Shown piece after piece: positions 51,424 to 61,747 of a stretch of DNA of 64,000 nucleotides (positions are counted from its first letter, which is position 1; each line of letters starts with the position of its first letter). This DNA comes from Streptomyces zagrosensis. GTDB taxonomy: Bacteria; Actinomycetota; Actinomycetes; Streptomycetales; Streptomycetaceae. The DNA lies in assembly GCF_014203645.1 (NCBI RefSeq), contig NZ_JACHJL010000008.1, forward strand, positions 62,001 through 126,000, written 5' to 3'. The notes beneath the pieces are model-generated. The model was given only the letters and a program-made list of their open reading frames with translations. It was not told the DNA's origin and made no database searches. The position numbers were made by a program, and so were the translations under genes.

Positions 51424-52699
51424 CACATCGTTTGACGACACGGCCAGCGGCAAGCGGCCGAACCGGCGCGCGCTGATCTTGGTGGAGAACCTGTCGGTGC
51501 CGTTCGACCGGCGGGTGTGGCAGGAGTGCACGACACTGCGCGACGCGGGTTGGACGGTGCACGTCATCTGTCCCCAGGGGCGTACGCGGGACACGGAACC
51601 CGAGGCAGAGATCGACGGGGTGCTCATCCACCGCTACCCGTTGCGCGCGGCCACCGCTGGACCGGCCGGCTATCTGCGGGAGTACGGATCGGCGTTGTGG
51701 CACACGGCCCGGCTGGCCCGCAAGGTCGGCCCGGTCCATGTGGTCCATGCCTGCAACCCGCCCGACCTGTTGTTCCTGCCGGCGCTGTGGCTGAAGCGGC
51801 GCGGCGCGCGGTTCATCTTCGACCAGCACGACCTGGTGCCCGAGTTGTACCTCTCCCGGTTTGACCGCGGCGAGGATCTGCTCTACCGCGCCGTGTGCGC
51901 GCTGGAACGGATGACCTACCGGACCGCGGACGTCGTGCTCGCCACGAACGAGAGCTATCGGGACGTCGCGATACGCCGTGGCGGTCGGCGGCCGGCGGAC
52001 GTCTTCGTGGTGCGCAGCGCGCCCCAGATCGATCGGTTCCAACCGGTACCGCCCGAGCCTGAGCTGAAGCAGGGCAAGTCTCATCTGCTGTGTTACCTCG
52101 GCGTCATGGGCCCCCAGGACGGCGTCGATTACGCCTTGCGGGCCCTTGCCAAGATGCGCGACGAGCTCGGGCGGACCGATTGGCATGCGGTGTTCGTCGG
52201 CGCCGGTGACGCCTTCGACGCGATGGTGGAGCTGTCCCGGCAGCTCGGGCTCACCGAACAGGTGCAGTTCACCGGGCGCATTCCGGACGCCGACCTGGTG
52301 CGCTACCTGTCCACCGCGGACGTGTGCCTGTCACCGGACCCGCGCAATCCGCTCAACGACGTGTCAACCATGAACAAGGTCTTGGAATACATGGCGATGG
52401 GCCGACCGATCGTCTCGTTCGACCTCCGAGAGGCGCGAGTGTCCGCAGGTGACGCCGCCGTCTACGCGCCCGCCAACGACGAGACCGAGTTCGCCAAGCT
52501 CATCGCGCTGCTGCTGGACGATCCGCACCAGCGGGCCCGGATGGGCAGAATCGGCCAGGAGCGCATCAGCGGGCAGCTTTCCTGGCGGAACTCCCAGCGG
52601 TCGCTGCTCGCCGCCTACGCCGCTGCCTGCCGCGAGCGCACTCCGGCTCGCTGGGCGACCCGATTCGTACCGGGAAGAGGCAGCACCGTTGAGCGATGA
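51413..52699 (+). CDS. Glycosyltransferase family 4
   Basis: A 428-residue GT-B glycosyltransferase overlapping the dehydrogenase gene by 11 bases, with a TTG start at 51413. The N-terminal acceptor domain includes ENLSVPFDRRVWQE and QHDLVPELY. The C-terminal donor domain includes CYLGVMGPQDGVDYA, QFTGRIPDADLVRYLSTADVCLSPDP and NKVLEYMAMGRPIVSFD, where the Glu binds the sugar nucleotide. It adds a sugar to the lipid-linked repeat unit on the inner membrane face. The overlap with neighbours supports one transcript. Confidence 0.87.
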
Positions 52700-54086
52700 C
52701 ACGATACGCCTGGTCACGATCGGGCGGATTTTCGCTCGGCGCTGGCGGTTCCTCGCCGTCCTCGGCGTGCTGGGCGCGCTCGTCGGTTACGGCACCTCGG
52801 TGCTGTTTCCGCCGCGATACACGGCGTCGGTATCGGTACTGCTGCCGGGGCAGTGGGAGGAACGCGAGCTGCTGACCCAGGCGGAGATCGCGACCAGTTC
52901 GGCGGTGGTTGACCGCACGGCTGCCACGCTCAACTGGAAGGGCGTCAGCGGCGGCGAGCTGCGGGATCGAGTGAGCGCCAAGGCCACTGACGGGAACATC
53001 ATCAAGATTTCGGGTACGGCCGACACTCCGAAGCAAGCGCAGCAGCTCTCCGACCGGATGGCCCAGCAGTTCGTCACCTTCGCCGCGCAACTCACAGGTG
53101 ACAGCACCGACCCCGAAGAGGTCACGGGGCCCGAGGCCCTGCGGCGCAAGGTGGAGGAGACCAACCGCCGCATCACCGACCTGGCCGAAGCGGCCGATCC
53201 CGGGCAGACCGTGGAGAGCGTGCAGGCCCGCACCGCGCTGGAGAACCTGCGCACCGCGCTGGAGGAGGCCATGGAGAAGCTGGACCAGGCCGACCCGGCG
53301 AGCAACAAGGCCGGCATGGTCGTCATGGGGCCGGCGGCCCGGCCGACCGGCGAGGCACCGCCGACGAGGACGCAACTCATCATCGGCGGAGCACTGTTGT
53401 TCTTGCTGCTTACGGTCATTGGCCATCTCGCCGCCGCACGGGTGAACCGCCGGCTGCGCACTGATGCGGAGATCGCCGCGGCGTTGGGCTCGACGCTGCT
53501 GGGTACCGTCGAAGTGCTCGCTGCACCACCCGCGCACCCGCCGACAGGCCGGGACCCGCGGGCCTTGATCCGCCGGCTGCTTGGCATGGACACCCGGTGG
53601 GACATCCCCACCCCGCGCGCCTCCGGCGACGAGGCCGGCAGGCTGATCCGCTATCGACGGGTGTGCGCTCGTCTGCTCAACCAACTGCCGGCCCCCCGGC
53701 GGCTGCTGGTGGTCGTCCCGGACGGCGACGAGATCGCCCACCGGGCCGCCCGGCAGCTCGTCGCCGAGGCCAAGAGCAACCCCTCCCCCGGATCTTCGAG
53801 CACGGAGTACCCCGTGCTGCGAGTGGTGGAGGTCTCGGTTTCGCAGCCGATGGTGCCGGACCGCGACACCGAATCCGGTGCCCTGGTCGTGCTCAGCGCG
53901 GGCAGCTGGACCGCGGAGGAGCTCGCCGGCATCGCCGATGCGTGTGCGGACGCCAGACATCAGGTCGTCGGCATCGTCGTCGCCGGTGCGGTCCGGGCCC
54001 GTGCGACGGGGTCTGCCGACCATCCGACGGACAACACCACTTTGGCGCTCGCGGTTAGCGGCCACGCGACGGAAGGTTCAGTGTGA
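52689..54086 (+). CDS. Wzz-type chain-length/export protein, first copy
   Basis: A 465-residue protein with a TTG start at 52689 behind GAAGAGG, overlapping the glycosyltransferase stop by 11 bases. It begins TIRLVTIGRIFARRW. A membrane helix follows at about 20-40, then the Wzz domain with PPRYTASVSVLLPG, a coiled-coil helical part at about 150-210, and a second membrane helix at about 235-260 (LIIGGALLFLLLTVIG). The cytoplasmic tail resembles a degenerate kinase-like domain with no P-loop. Such proteins set polymer length with the polymerase. Confidence 0.8.
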   Translation: MSDDTIRLVTIGRIFARRWRFLAVLGVLGALVGYGTSVLFPPRYTASVSVLLPGQWEERELLTQAEIATSSAVVDRTAATLNWKGVSGGELRDRVSAKATDGNIIKISGTADTPKQAQQLSDRMAQQFVTFAAQLTGDSTDPEEVTGPEALRRKVEETNRRITDLAEAADPGQTVESVQARTALENLRTALEEAMEKLDQADPASNKAGMVVMGPAARPTGEAPPTRTQLIIGGALLFLLLTVIGHLAAARVNRRLRTDAEIAAALGSTLLGTVEVLAAPPAHPPTGRDPRALIRRLLGMDTRWDIPTPRASGDEAGRLIRYRRVCARLLNQLPAPRRLLVVVPDGDEIAHRAARQLVAEAKSNPSPGSSSTEYPVLRVVEVSVSQPMVPDRDTESGALVVLSAGSWTAEELAGIADACADARHQVVGIVVAGAVRARATGSADHPTDNTTLALAVSGHATEGSV

Positions 54087-55612
54087 CGACGAGCACGACT
54101 TCGGAGTCGCCGGCAGCCCGTCCGCTGCTCGACCTGCACGCACTGGTGGTGGCGGTACGCCGGCGCCGGCGCCTGTGGTGCTCCTTGGCGCTACTGGGGC
54201 TGCTGATCGGCGTGAGCGTGGCAGTTGTGCTGCCGCCACCACCAACCGCGGTGACCAAGGTGCTGGTCGCGCACCAGGGGGACCAGCCGAACGACACCGG
54301 AACGCTGATACGTACCGACGTCGCGCTGCTGACCACCACACGGATCGCCGGCAAGGCGCTACAGGCCCTCAAGTCTCCGCACAAACCGGAGGACTTCATG
54401 CAGGACTACCGGGGTAGCGGCCTGACCAACAACCTGTTGCAGATAGATGTGACGGGTACCAGCGACGCGCAAGCGGTGGCCCGAGCCAAGGCGCTGGCCG
54501 ACGCGTTCGTTGCGGACCATGTGCGGCGGATACGGGATGCCGCGAATGCCGAGGCCAGGGCACTGCTCGACCAACGTGACCGCATGCGGGGCGAGCTTGC
54601 CAAGGTCAACGAGGCGATCGGCGGCCGATCGCCGGAAGGGGACCCGAAGGCGTCGGCGAGCGTCGAGTCGCTCTTCGCCCGCCGGGCCCTGCTCAACTCG
54701 CGGATCGCCGATTTCGACCAGCGCGCCGCGGAGGCGCGCACCAGCACGCCCAAGCTCATCGCCGGCACGCAAATCGTGGATGACCCGCGCGCGGTGCAGC
54801 ACTCCCTGCCCAAGGCCGCTGCCATCAACGCCGCGATCGGGCTCGTCCTTGGGCTCGCCATCGGGCTCGCGCTGGCCGCGGTCGGCTCGGTGGTGGCGGA
54901 CCGCCCCGTACTGCGCCGGGAGATCGCGGCGAACCTGGGCGCCTCGGTCATCGCGGAGTTGCCCCGCGCGCCCCGCCTGTCGGCCCGGCTGTGGCAGCGC
55001 AAACGGACCCGGGCAGCACGCGAACGGCTCACCGCGACCCTGGCCCGTACCGTGCGCGACTGTGCGGAACCGGTGTCGCTGCTGGAACTGGGCTGCGCGC
55101 GTACCGCGAGCGTGATCGCCCTGGACGCCGGCAGAGCACTGGCGGCAGAGGGGGCGATGACCATCATCGACGCGCTGCCTGGCCAGGAGCTGGCCAACAG
55201 CCGCCAGCAGCCAGGAGACCCGACCGTGGTCAGCGGCGAGCGTGCCGCAGCCCTGCCGCATCAGGCGCGCCGGCTCGGCGTCGGCTCGGTCGCGCCCGGC
55301 ACGGCGTGGACCGACCTCCAGTACCTCGGCAGCCAGACCGTGCTCGTCGTGCGTGCCGGGCATGGCAGCGCCGCATGGCTGCACACCGTGGCGCGGCAGC
55401 TCGCGGACCAGCGCATACCGGTGATCGGTGTGGTGCTGATCGACCCCGACCCGCGCGATCGGACCGACGGCACGCTGTGGGACGGGTTGCTCACAGCGCT
55501 GCGCGGCCATCACGAACGGCTGCCCCGACCGAACGAGACGGGCCAGCTGCGGACGGAACGGCCCTCGATGCCGGCCGCACGGGTACCGGACAGCGACCAG
55601 GAAGCGCGGTAG
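54083..55612 (+). CDS. Wzz-type chain-length/export protein, second copy
   Basis: A 509-residue protein with GTG start 54083 overlapping the upstream stop (GTGA). The layout mirrors its neighbour: short cytoplasmic start, helix at about 31-51 (WCSLALLGLLIGVSVAVVL), external domain with a coiled-coil-like stretch, helix at about 245-270 (INAAIGLVLGLAIGLALAAV), and a cytoplasmic tail of about 230 residues. The tail is like a tyrosine autokinase domain in position but no Walker A motif is visible, so it is probably a non-catalytic partner. Two tandem Wzz-like proteins may form a mixed ring. Confidence 0.75.
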   Translation: MTTSTTSESPAARPLLDLHALVVAVRRRRRLWCSLALLGLLIGVSVAVVLPPPPTAVTKVLVAHQGDQPNDTGTLIRTDVALLTTTRIAGKALQALKSPHKPEDFMQDYRGSGLTNNLLQIDVTGTSDAQAVARAKALADAFVADHVRRIRDAANAEARALLDQRDRMRGELAKVNEAIGGRSPEGDPKASASVESLFARRALLNSRIADFDQRAAEARTSTPKLIAGTQIVDDPRAVQHSLPKAAAINAAIGLVLGLAIGLALAAVGSVVADRPVLRREIAANLGASVIAELPRAPRLSARLWQRKRTRAARERLTATLARTVRDCAEPVSLLELGCARTASVIALDAGRALAAEGAMTIIDALPGQELANSRQQPGDPTVVSGERAAALPHQARRLGVGSVAPGTAWTDLQYLGSQTVLVVRAGHGSAAWLHTVARQLADQRIPVIGVVLIDPDPRDRTDGTLWDGLLTALRGHHERLPRPNETGQLRTERPSMPAARVPDSDQEAR

Positions 55613-55615
55613 AAC

Positions 55616-57544
55616 ATGTGTGGCATCGCAGGCACTTACCGATGGCCGGACGGGAAAGTCGTGACCGACCGGCTCACCGATGTCCTCGCCCACCGCGGCC
55701 CGGACGGGGCGGGCCGATACAGCCACCCCACCGGTGACGGCGAAGTGCACCTCGGGCACCGCCGGCTGGCCATCATCGACCTGTCCGAAACCGGCGCCCA
55801 GCCGATGGTCTCGGGCGGCCTCGCCCTCACGTACAACGGAGAGCTGTACAACGCGCCCGAACTGCGTGCCGAGCTGGCAGCCACTGGAGTGCGCTTTCGC
55901 GGCACCTCCGACACCGAGGTACTGCTTGAGGCCTGGCGGCGCTGGGGCACGGACTGCCTGCCCCGGCTGCGTGGCATGTTCGCGTTCGCGATCTTCGACG
56001 AGCGAACCGGTGAGCTGGTGCTCGCCCGCGACCAACTCGGCATCAAGCCGCTGTTCGTGCTCCGGCGCGGTGCGGGCCTGATGTTCGCCTCCGAGCTCAA
56101 GGCGCTCGCCGCAGCGACCGGTGGGTCGCTACAGGTGGACCATGCGGCACTGGTGGCCTCGCTGCTGTACTACTGGGTGCCGGACTCGCGCTGTGCGTTT
56201 CGCGAGGCGGAGAAGCTGCCGCCGGGGAGCTGGCTGCGGTGCCGGCCCGATGGCCGGGTGGAGCGCGGCCGGTATTGGAACTTGAAGGATGTCGCCGCCG
56301 ATGGCCTGGAGCGGGCCCGCAGCGGCGAGCAGCCGGACATCGCTGCCGTGGTCGAGGAATCGACTCGGCGCCATCTGCTCTCCGACGTACCGGTGGCGAC
56401 CTTCCTGTCCGGCGGTCTCGACTCCAGCTATCTGACCGCGCTGGCGGCCCGCGACCGGCCCGGGATCTCCGCTTACACGATTGGGTTCCGCGCCGAGGAC
56501 GCCAAGTTCGAGGCGATGCCCGACGACTTGCGCTATGCCCGGCAAGTGGCCGAGCAGTTCGGTGTCGATCTGCATGAGATCGAGATCGCTCCGAACGTGC
56601 TCGACCTGCTGCCGCAGATGACGTACCACCTGGACGAGCCGATCGGCGACCCCGCCGCGATCAACACGTTCCTGATCTGCTCGGCCGCCCGGGAGGCCGG
56701 GGTCAAGGTCATGCTCTCGGGGATGGGCGCCGACGAGCTGTTCGCCGGGTACCGCAAACACCTGGCCAACCTGCTCGCGCAGCGCTATCAGCGCATCCCG
56801 CGGCCCCTGCGGCGCGGCCTGTCCGCGAGCGTGGGCCGGCTGCCGGTCGCCTCGTCCCGCCGGGGGTATCGGTCGGTGCGCTTCGCGAAGCGGTTCCTGT
56901 CCTTCGCCGATCTGCCGGAGGAGGCCGCGTTCCGGCGCAGCTACACCATGTACGACCGGGCGGAGTTGCTCGCGCTGGTCAATCCGGACTTGGCCGGGAC
57001 GGTCGAGGACGTGCTGACCGAGCATGCGGACGTCTACCAGGACAATGACCTGGATGACTTCGTCAACCGCATGTGTCTGGGCGACGCCCGGATGTTCCTG
57101 CCGGGCCTGAACCTCGCGTACACGGACCGGTCGAGCATGGCCGCATCCACCGAGGTGCGGGTGCCGTACGTGGATGTCGAGGTCGTCAAGGCGGCGTTCG
57201 CCGTGCCCGGCAATCGCAAGATCGTCGGCCGGCAGGGCAAGGCCGTCCTCAAGGAGGCGGCCACCTCGATCCTGCCCCGGGAGATCGCGTACCGACCCAA
57301 GGGCTTGTTCAGTGCCCCGCTGCGGGCCTGGATGAGCCGGGATCTGGCACCGCTGGTGCGCGAGGTGGTGAACGACGGCGTGCTCGTCAGTTCCGGAATC
57401 CTGCGTCGCGACGCGCTGGCGCGGATGGTCGCGCAGGACGCCGCCGGACAGCAGGACTTCTCCAAGCATCTGTGGCACGTGCTGACCCTGGAGCACTGGT
57501 ACCGCGGCGCGACCGCTGGCTCCGGCCAGAACCAGGCGGCTTGA
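55616..57544 (+). CDS. Asparagine-synthase-type glutamine amidotransferase (AsnB family)
   Basis: A 642-residue protein. Cys2 in MCGIAGTYRW is the glutaminase nucleophile. HRGPDGAG, HRRLAIIDLSETG and YNGELYN are standard for the amidotransferase domain. The C-terminal synthetase domain has the ATP loop FLSGGLDSSYLTAL and GMGADELFAGYRKHL. AsnB makes asparagine, but relatives in O-antigen and capsule loci transfer ammonia to a uronic acid carboxylate to make a uronamide. Context here, beside a nucleotide-sugar dehydrogenase and sugar-modifying genes, favours that role; this is inference. It begins three bases after the preceding stop. Confidence 0.88.
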   Translation: MCGIAGTYRWPDGKVVTDRLTDVLAHRGPDGAGRYSHPTGDGEVHLGHRRLAIIDLSETGAQPMVSGGLALTYNGELYNAPELRAELAATGVRFRGTSDTEVLLEAWRRWGTDCLPRLRGMFAFAIFDERTGELVLARDQLGIKPLFVLRRGAGLMFASELKALAAATGGSLQVDHAALVASLLYYWVPDSRCAFREAEKLPPGSWLRCRPDGRVERGRYWNLKDVAADGLERARSGEQPDIAAVVEESTRRHLLSDVPVATFLSGGLDSSYLTALAARDRPGISAYTIGFRAEDAKFEAMPDDLRYARQVAEQFGVDLHEIEIAPNVLDLLPQMTYHLDEPIGDPAAINTFLICSAAREAGVKVMLSGMGADELFAGYRKHLANLLAQRYQRIPRPLRRGLSASVGRLPVASSRRGYRSVRFAKRFLSFADLPEEAAFRRSYTMYDRAELLALVNPDLAGTVEDVLTEHADVYQDNDLDDFVNRMCLGDARMFLPGLNLAYTDRSSMAASTEVRVPYVDVEVVKAAFAVPGNRKIVGRQGKAVLKEAATSILPREIAYRPKGLFSAPLRAWMSRDLAPLVREVVNDGVLVSSGILRRDALARMVAQDAAGQQDFSKHLWHVLTLEHWYRGATAGSGQNQAA

Positions 57545-57599
57545 CGGCGCGGTAGCCGCAGCCAGGCGACTTGACTGCGTAGAAACAAGAGGAGCTCGG

Positions 57600-59798
57600 G
57601 TGAAACAGGTTGTGCAGAACTACAAGAGTGGCGAGCTGGCGCTGCTCGATGTGCCGGTGCCGGGGTGCAAGCCGGGCGGTGTGCTGGTGCGGAGCGCCTA
57701 CTCGCTGATATCCACCGGGACCGAGCTGATGAAGGTGTCCGAGGCCAGCATGTCGATGCTGGGCAAGGCCCGTTCCCGTCCGGACCAGGTGGCCAAGGTC
57801 ATGCAGAGCGTGGCCACCAACGGGATGGCCGCCACCTACCGCAAGGTGACCAACCAGCTGGACTCCTACACGCCGTTGGGCTACTCGCTGTGCGGGGTGG
57901 TCGAGCAGGTCGGCACCGGGATCGACGATGTGGCGGTCGGCGACCTCGTGGCCTGCGCCGGCAATGAGCACGCGCTGCATGCCGAGCTGAACTGGGTGCC
58001 GAAGAACCTCTACGCCCGGGTGCCGGACGGCCTCGCGCCGCAACACGCGGCGTTCGGTACCGTCGGGTCGATCGCGATGCAGGGCGTCCGCCGCGGTGAG
58101 TCGCAGCTCGGCGACGTGGCACTGGTCATCGGCCTCGGGCTGATCGGACAGTTGGTGGTGCAGCTGCTCACCGCCTCTGGAGTACGCGTCGTGGGAGTTG
58201 ACCCCGACCCGGTGCGCTGCGAGCTCGCCGCACGCCTGGGCGCTGCGGCCTGTGGCGATCCCGCGTCCGCGGCCGTGGAAGCTGCCGTGGCCGAACTCAC
58301 CGGCGGTCACGGCGTTGACCAGGTGTACCTGGCCGCCGGCGGCGACAGCAACCAGCCCGTTGAGCTGGCCGCCCGGTTGTGCCGGGACCGCGGCCGGGTC
58401 ATCGACATCGGCAAGTGCCGCCTGGACCTGCCGTGGAACGCGTACTACGAAAAGGAGCTCGACGTCCGGTTCTCCCGCTCGTACGGCCCTGGGCGCTACG
58501 ACCCGGCGTACGAGCTTGAGGGGCGCGACTACCCGATCGGCTACGTGCGCTGGACCGAGCGCCGCAACCTGGCGTGTTTCCTCGATCTCCTCGCCCGCGG
58601 CCGGATCGACGTGGAGCCCCTGGTCTCCCACATCGCCGACTTCGATGACGCGGTCGAGACGTACCAGCGCCTGAAGGACGGCGATCTGAAGGCCGTGGCC
58701 GTGCTGTTCCGCTACCCCGGCTCCGCTGAACACGCAGCACAAGCGGTGGCACCGGTGGTGGCCGTGCCCGCGGTGAAGCGAGGCAGCGGCGCCGCGTCCA
58801 CCCCGGCCCGGGCGGCCACGGCACCGGTGCGGCTGGCGTTCGTCGGCGCGGGAAACTACGCGACGTCGATGCTGCTGCCGCACCTGACACAGCGCGACGG
58901 CGTCACGCTATCGACCGTTGTCACCACGACGGCGCTGTCCGCGGCCAACGCGAAGCGCAAGTTCGGCTTCGCCGAGGCGACCACCGATCTCGACGCCGTG
59001 CTCGGCGACCCGTCCATCGACGCTGTGTTCGTGGTGACCCGGCACAGCTCGCACGCGGAGCTGACCCGCAGGGCGCTGCTGGCCGGCAAGGCGGTGTTCG
59101 TGGAGAAGCCGTTGGCGCTCACCGAGGACGAGCTGGCCGGTGTGCTCGCGGCAGTGCAGGAGTCCGGCAACGACCGGCTACAGGTGGGCTTCAACCGCCG
59201 GTTCGCGCCGCTGCTCCAGGAGGGCAGGAAGCGGTTCGGCGTCCGGACCGGTCCGGCGAGCGTGCGGTACCTGGTCAACGCGGGCCGGCTCGCGCACGGC
59301 AGCTGGTACCTCCAACAAGGCACTCAGGGCTCGCGGTTCGCCGGCGAGGGCGGGCACTTCATCGACACGGTGAGCTGGCTGCTCGCGGCCGACCCGATCT
59401 CGGTGTACGCGACCGGCACGCCCGGCAACGAGGACCTGCACATCGTGCTGGGCTACCCGGACGGGTCCACCGCCACCATCAGCTACGTCACCACCGGCCC
59501 GACCGGCTTCCCCAAGGAGACGCTGGACATGGTCGCGGACGGCCACGCGCTGCGGCTCGACGACTTCGTCCGTGCCACCGTGTACGACGGCAGCCGCAAG
59601 CAGTGGGCCAGCTCGCGGCTGCCCAAGGCCCGGGACAAGGGCCAGTGCGCCGAGTTGGCCGCGTTCGTCAAGGCCGTGCGGACCGGTGGGCCGATGCCGG
59701 TATCGCTGGAGTCGCTGGTCGCCACCACCGCGGCCACCCTCGCCGTGCAGGTCGGCCTGGTCGGCGGCGTGCCGGTGACGTTGGCGGGGGTGCGATGA
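57600..59798 (+). CDS. Fused zinc-type alcohol dehydrogenase and Gfo/Idh/MocA oxidoreductase
   Basis: A 732-residue two-domain protein starting at GTG 57600 behind AAGAGGAGC. Residues about 1-375 are a medium-chain dehydrogenase-like domain (SAYSLISTGTELMK, TPLGYSLCGVVEQVG, VIGLGLIGQLVVQLL). Residues about 400-730 are a Gfo/Idh/MocA domain (FVGAGNYATSMLLPHL, GKAVFVEKPLALTEDEL with the catalytic Lys, QVGFNRRFAPLL). The typical zinc ligand pattern is not clear in the first domain. This fusion occurs in polysaccharide gene clusters of bacteria and probably modifies a nucleotide sugar by successive oxidation and reduction. Confidence 0.85.
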   Translation: MKQVVQNYKSGELALLDVPVPGCKPGGVLVRSAYSLISTGTELMKVSEASMSMLGKARSRPDQVAKVMQSVATNGMAATYRKVTNQLDSYTPLGYSLCGVVEQVGTGIDDVAVGDLVACAGNEHALHAELNWVPKNLYARVPDGLAPQHAAFGTVGSIAMQGVRRGESQLGDVALVIGLGLIGQLVVQLLTASGVRVVGVDPDPVRCELAARLGAAACGDPASAAVEAAVAELTGGHGVDQVYLAAGGDSNQPVELAARLCRDRGRVIDIGKCRLDLPWNAYYEKELDVRFSRSYGPGRYDPAYELEGRDYPIGYVRWTERRNLACFLDLLARGRIDVEPLVSHIADFDDAVETYQRLKDGDLKAVAVLFRYPGSAEHAAQAVAPVVAVPAVKRGSGAASTPARAATAPVRLAFVGAGNYATSMLLPHLTQRDGVTLSTVVTTTALSAANAKRKFGFAEATTDLDAVLGDPSIDAVFVVTRHSSHAELTRRALLAGKAVFVEKPLALTEDELAGVLAAVQESGNDRLQVGFNRRFAPLLQEGRKRFGVRTGPASVRYLVNAGRLAHGSWYLQQGTQGSRFAGEGGHFIDTVSWLLAADPISVYATGTPGNEDLHIVLGYPDGSTATISYVTTGPTGFPKETLDMVADGHALRLDDFVRATVYDGSRKQWASSRLPKARDKGQCAELAAFVKAVRTGGPMPVSLESLVATTAATLAVQVGLVGGVPVTLAGVR

Positions 59799-61747
59799 CG
59801 GTGAGCTCGGGGAGTGCGGGCTGGTACCTGCGGCGGCTGACCCGGATGGGACCGCGGGAGGTCGGCGGCCGGGTGGGCGACGCGGTGCGCAGGCGGCGGT
59901 GGCGGTCGGCGCGGCCACCCTGCCCGAGCGTGACCGGCGCCCGGTTCACCGCCGTACTGCCCACCGGGACGATGTCAGCGGTGCCACCGGACGCCGCGAA
60001 ACGCCTCATCGCCGAGGCGGACCGGCTGCTGGCCGGGCACGCCGAGTTCTTCGGCGTGGTCCGCGACGACCTGGCCGACCCGGACTGGTGGTTCGACCCG
60101 AAGACCGGGCGGCGGGCCCCTGCCGGCTACGCCTTCCACGTGCCGTACCGCGACGAGGAAGCGGTCGGGGACATCAAGCAGATCTGGGAGCTGTCCCGGC
60201 ATCAGTACCTCACCGTGCTCGCCGCCGCGTATGCGATCAGCGGGGACGAGCGGTACGCCGATCGCGTGGCCGAGCATCTGCGGTCGTGGTGGGCGGCCAA
60301 CCCGCCGCTACGCGGCGTGCACTGGATCAGCGGCATCGAGTTGGGCATCCGGCTGCTGTCCTGGGTGTGGATTCGCCGGCTGCTCGACGGCTGGCCGGGC
60401 GCGGCCGGGCTGTTCGAGGACAATCCGGTGGCGCTGCACCAGATCTGGCACCACCAGCGCTGGCTGGCCGCCTTCCCCAGCAGGGGGTCATCGGCGAACA
60501 ACCACATCATCGCCGAGGCCGCCGGACAGTTCGCCGCAGCCTGCGCGTTCGGCTGGTTCCCCGCCTCGGCGCGCTGGCGCGATGACGCGCTGCGATCGCT
60601 GGAGCGGCACCTGCGGGCCAACACCTTCCCCTCCGGCCTCAACCGCGAACTGGCCACCGAGTACCACGGTCTTGTGCTGGAGCTCGGCTTGGCCGCGGTG
60701 GCCGAGGCGGATGCCGCCGGCGTGCCGCTCCCCCCGTCCGTCCGGCTGGTGCTGCTGCGGATGACCGACGCGCTCGCGGCCGTCGTGGACGGCCGGCTAC
60801 GGCCGCCGCGTCAGGGGGACGCGGACGACGGGCACGGCCTGATCGTGGACGGCGCGGGCACCGACCGCTGGGCCTCGCTGCTGACCACAGGGGACGCCGT
60901 GTTCGGTCGGCTCGCCTGGTGGCCGGCGGTGACCGGCACCGATGTACGCACCCCGCTACTGGCCGCGCTCATCCGGCCCACGGCACCTACCGTGACCCGC
61001 CCGGCAAGCCGACCGGCCCACTTCGCCGACGCGGGCATGACCATCCTGCGCGGCCCGGCGCAGATCTGGTGTCGCTGCGACGCCGGCCCGCACGGGTTCT
61101 TGTCCATCGCCGCGCACGCCCACGCAGACGCGCTGTCCGTGGAGGTCCGGCACGACGGGGTTGATGTGCTCGCCGACCCGGGGACGTTTTGCTACCACGG
61201 GCAGCCCGAGTGGCGGCAGTTCTTCCGATCGACCCTCGGCCACAACACCCTGCGGCTGGGTGGCGGCGATCAGTCCGTCTCCGGCGGCCCGTTCCTGTGG
61301 ACCCGGCACGCCCGCAGCCGCGTCCTGGTCGCGGACACCTCCGATGAGAAGGTGGCCCGCTGGTGTGCCGAACACGACGGTTACCAGCCCTCCGTGCACC
61401 GCCGCCGGGTGGAGCTGACGGCCGCGAGCCAGGAGCTGAGGGTGGTCGATGAGGTGCGCGGGCCGCGCCGGGACGCGCACCTGGCGTTCCACCTCGGACC
61501 GGCGATCACCGCGGACCTGGTGGGAAACCGGGCAGTGCTCACCTGGACCCGGGACGGCGAGGACCGCTCCGCGGTGCTCGACCTACCCGAGCAACTGTCC
61601 TGGAGGGCGCATCGCGGCGAGAGTGACCCACCGTTGGGCTGGTACTCAGCGGGCTTCGGGCGCAAGGAACCCACCACCACGCTGGTCGGCGCCGGCTTCG
61701 CCGACGGCACGCAGGGGTTCACCACCGTACTCAGGTTCCGCGACTAG
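59795..61747 (+). CDS. Heparinase II/III-family protein
   Basis: A 650-residue protein starting at ATG 59795, overlapping the previous stop (ATGA). The N-terminal half is an alpha-helical barrel-type region (LSRHQYLTVLAAAYA, WISGIELGIRLLSW, SSANNHIIAEAAG, TEYHGLVLELGL), and the C-terminal half is the heparinase II/III beta-sandwich (FLSIAAHAHADALSVEV, VLADPGTFCYHGQPEWRQFFRSTLGHNTL). The His-rich and Asn/Tyr positions match lyase active sites. No signal peptide is visible. Cluster members of this type cleave or epimerise uronic-acid polymers during synthesis; substrate and direction are unknown. Confidence 0.87.
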   Translation: MTVSSGSAGWYLRRLTRMGPREVGGRVGDAVRRRRWRSARPPCPSVTGARFTAVLPTGTMSAVPPDAAKRLIAEADRLLAGHAEFFGVVRDDLADPDWWFDPKTGRRAPAGYAFHVPYRDEEAVGDIKQIWELSRHQYLTVLAAAYAISGDERYADRVAEHLRSWWAANPPLRGVHWISGIELGIRLLSWVWIRRLLDGWPGAAGLFEDNPVALHQIWHHQRWLAAFPSRGSSANNHIIAEAAGQFAAACAFGWFPASARWRDDALRSLERHLRANTFPSGLNRELATEYHGLVLELGLAAVAEADAAGVPLPPSVRLVLLRMTDALAAVVDGRLRPPRQGDADDGHGLIVDGAGTDRWASLLTTGDAVFGRLAWWPAVTGTDVRTPLLAALIRPTAPTVTRPASRPAHFADAGMTILRGPAQIWCRCDAGPHGFLSIAAHAHADALSVEVRHDGVDVLADPGTFCYHGQPEWRQFFRSTLGHNTLRLGGGDQSVSGGPFLWTRHARSRVLVADTSDEKVARWCAEHDGYQPSVHRRRVELTAASQELRVVDEVRGPRRDAHLAFHLGPAITADLVGNRAVLTWTRDGEDRSAVLDLPEQLSWRAHRGESDPPLGWYSAGFGRKEPTTTLVGAGFADGTQGFTTVLRFRD

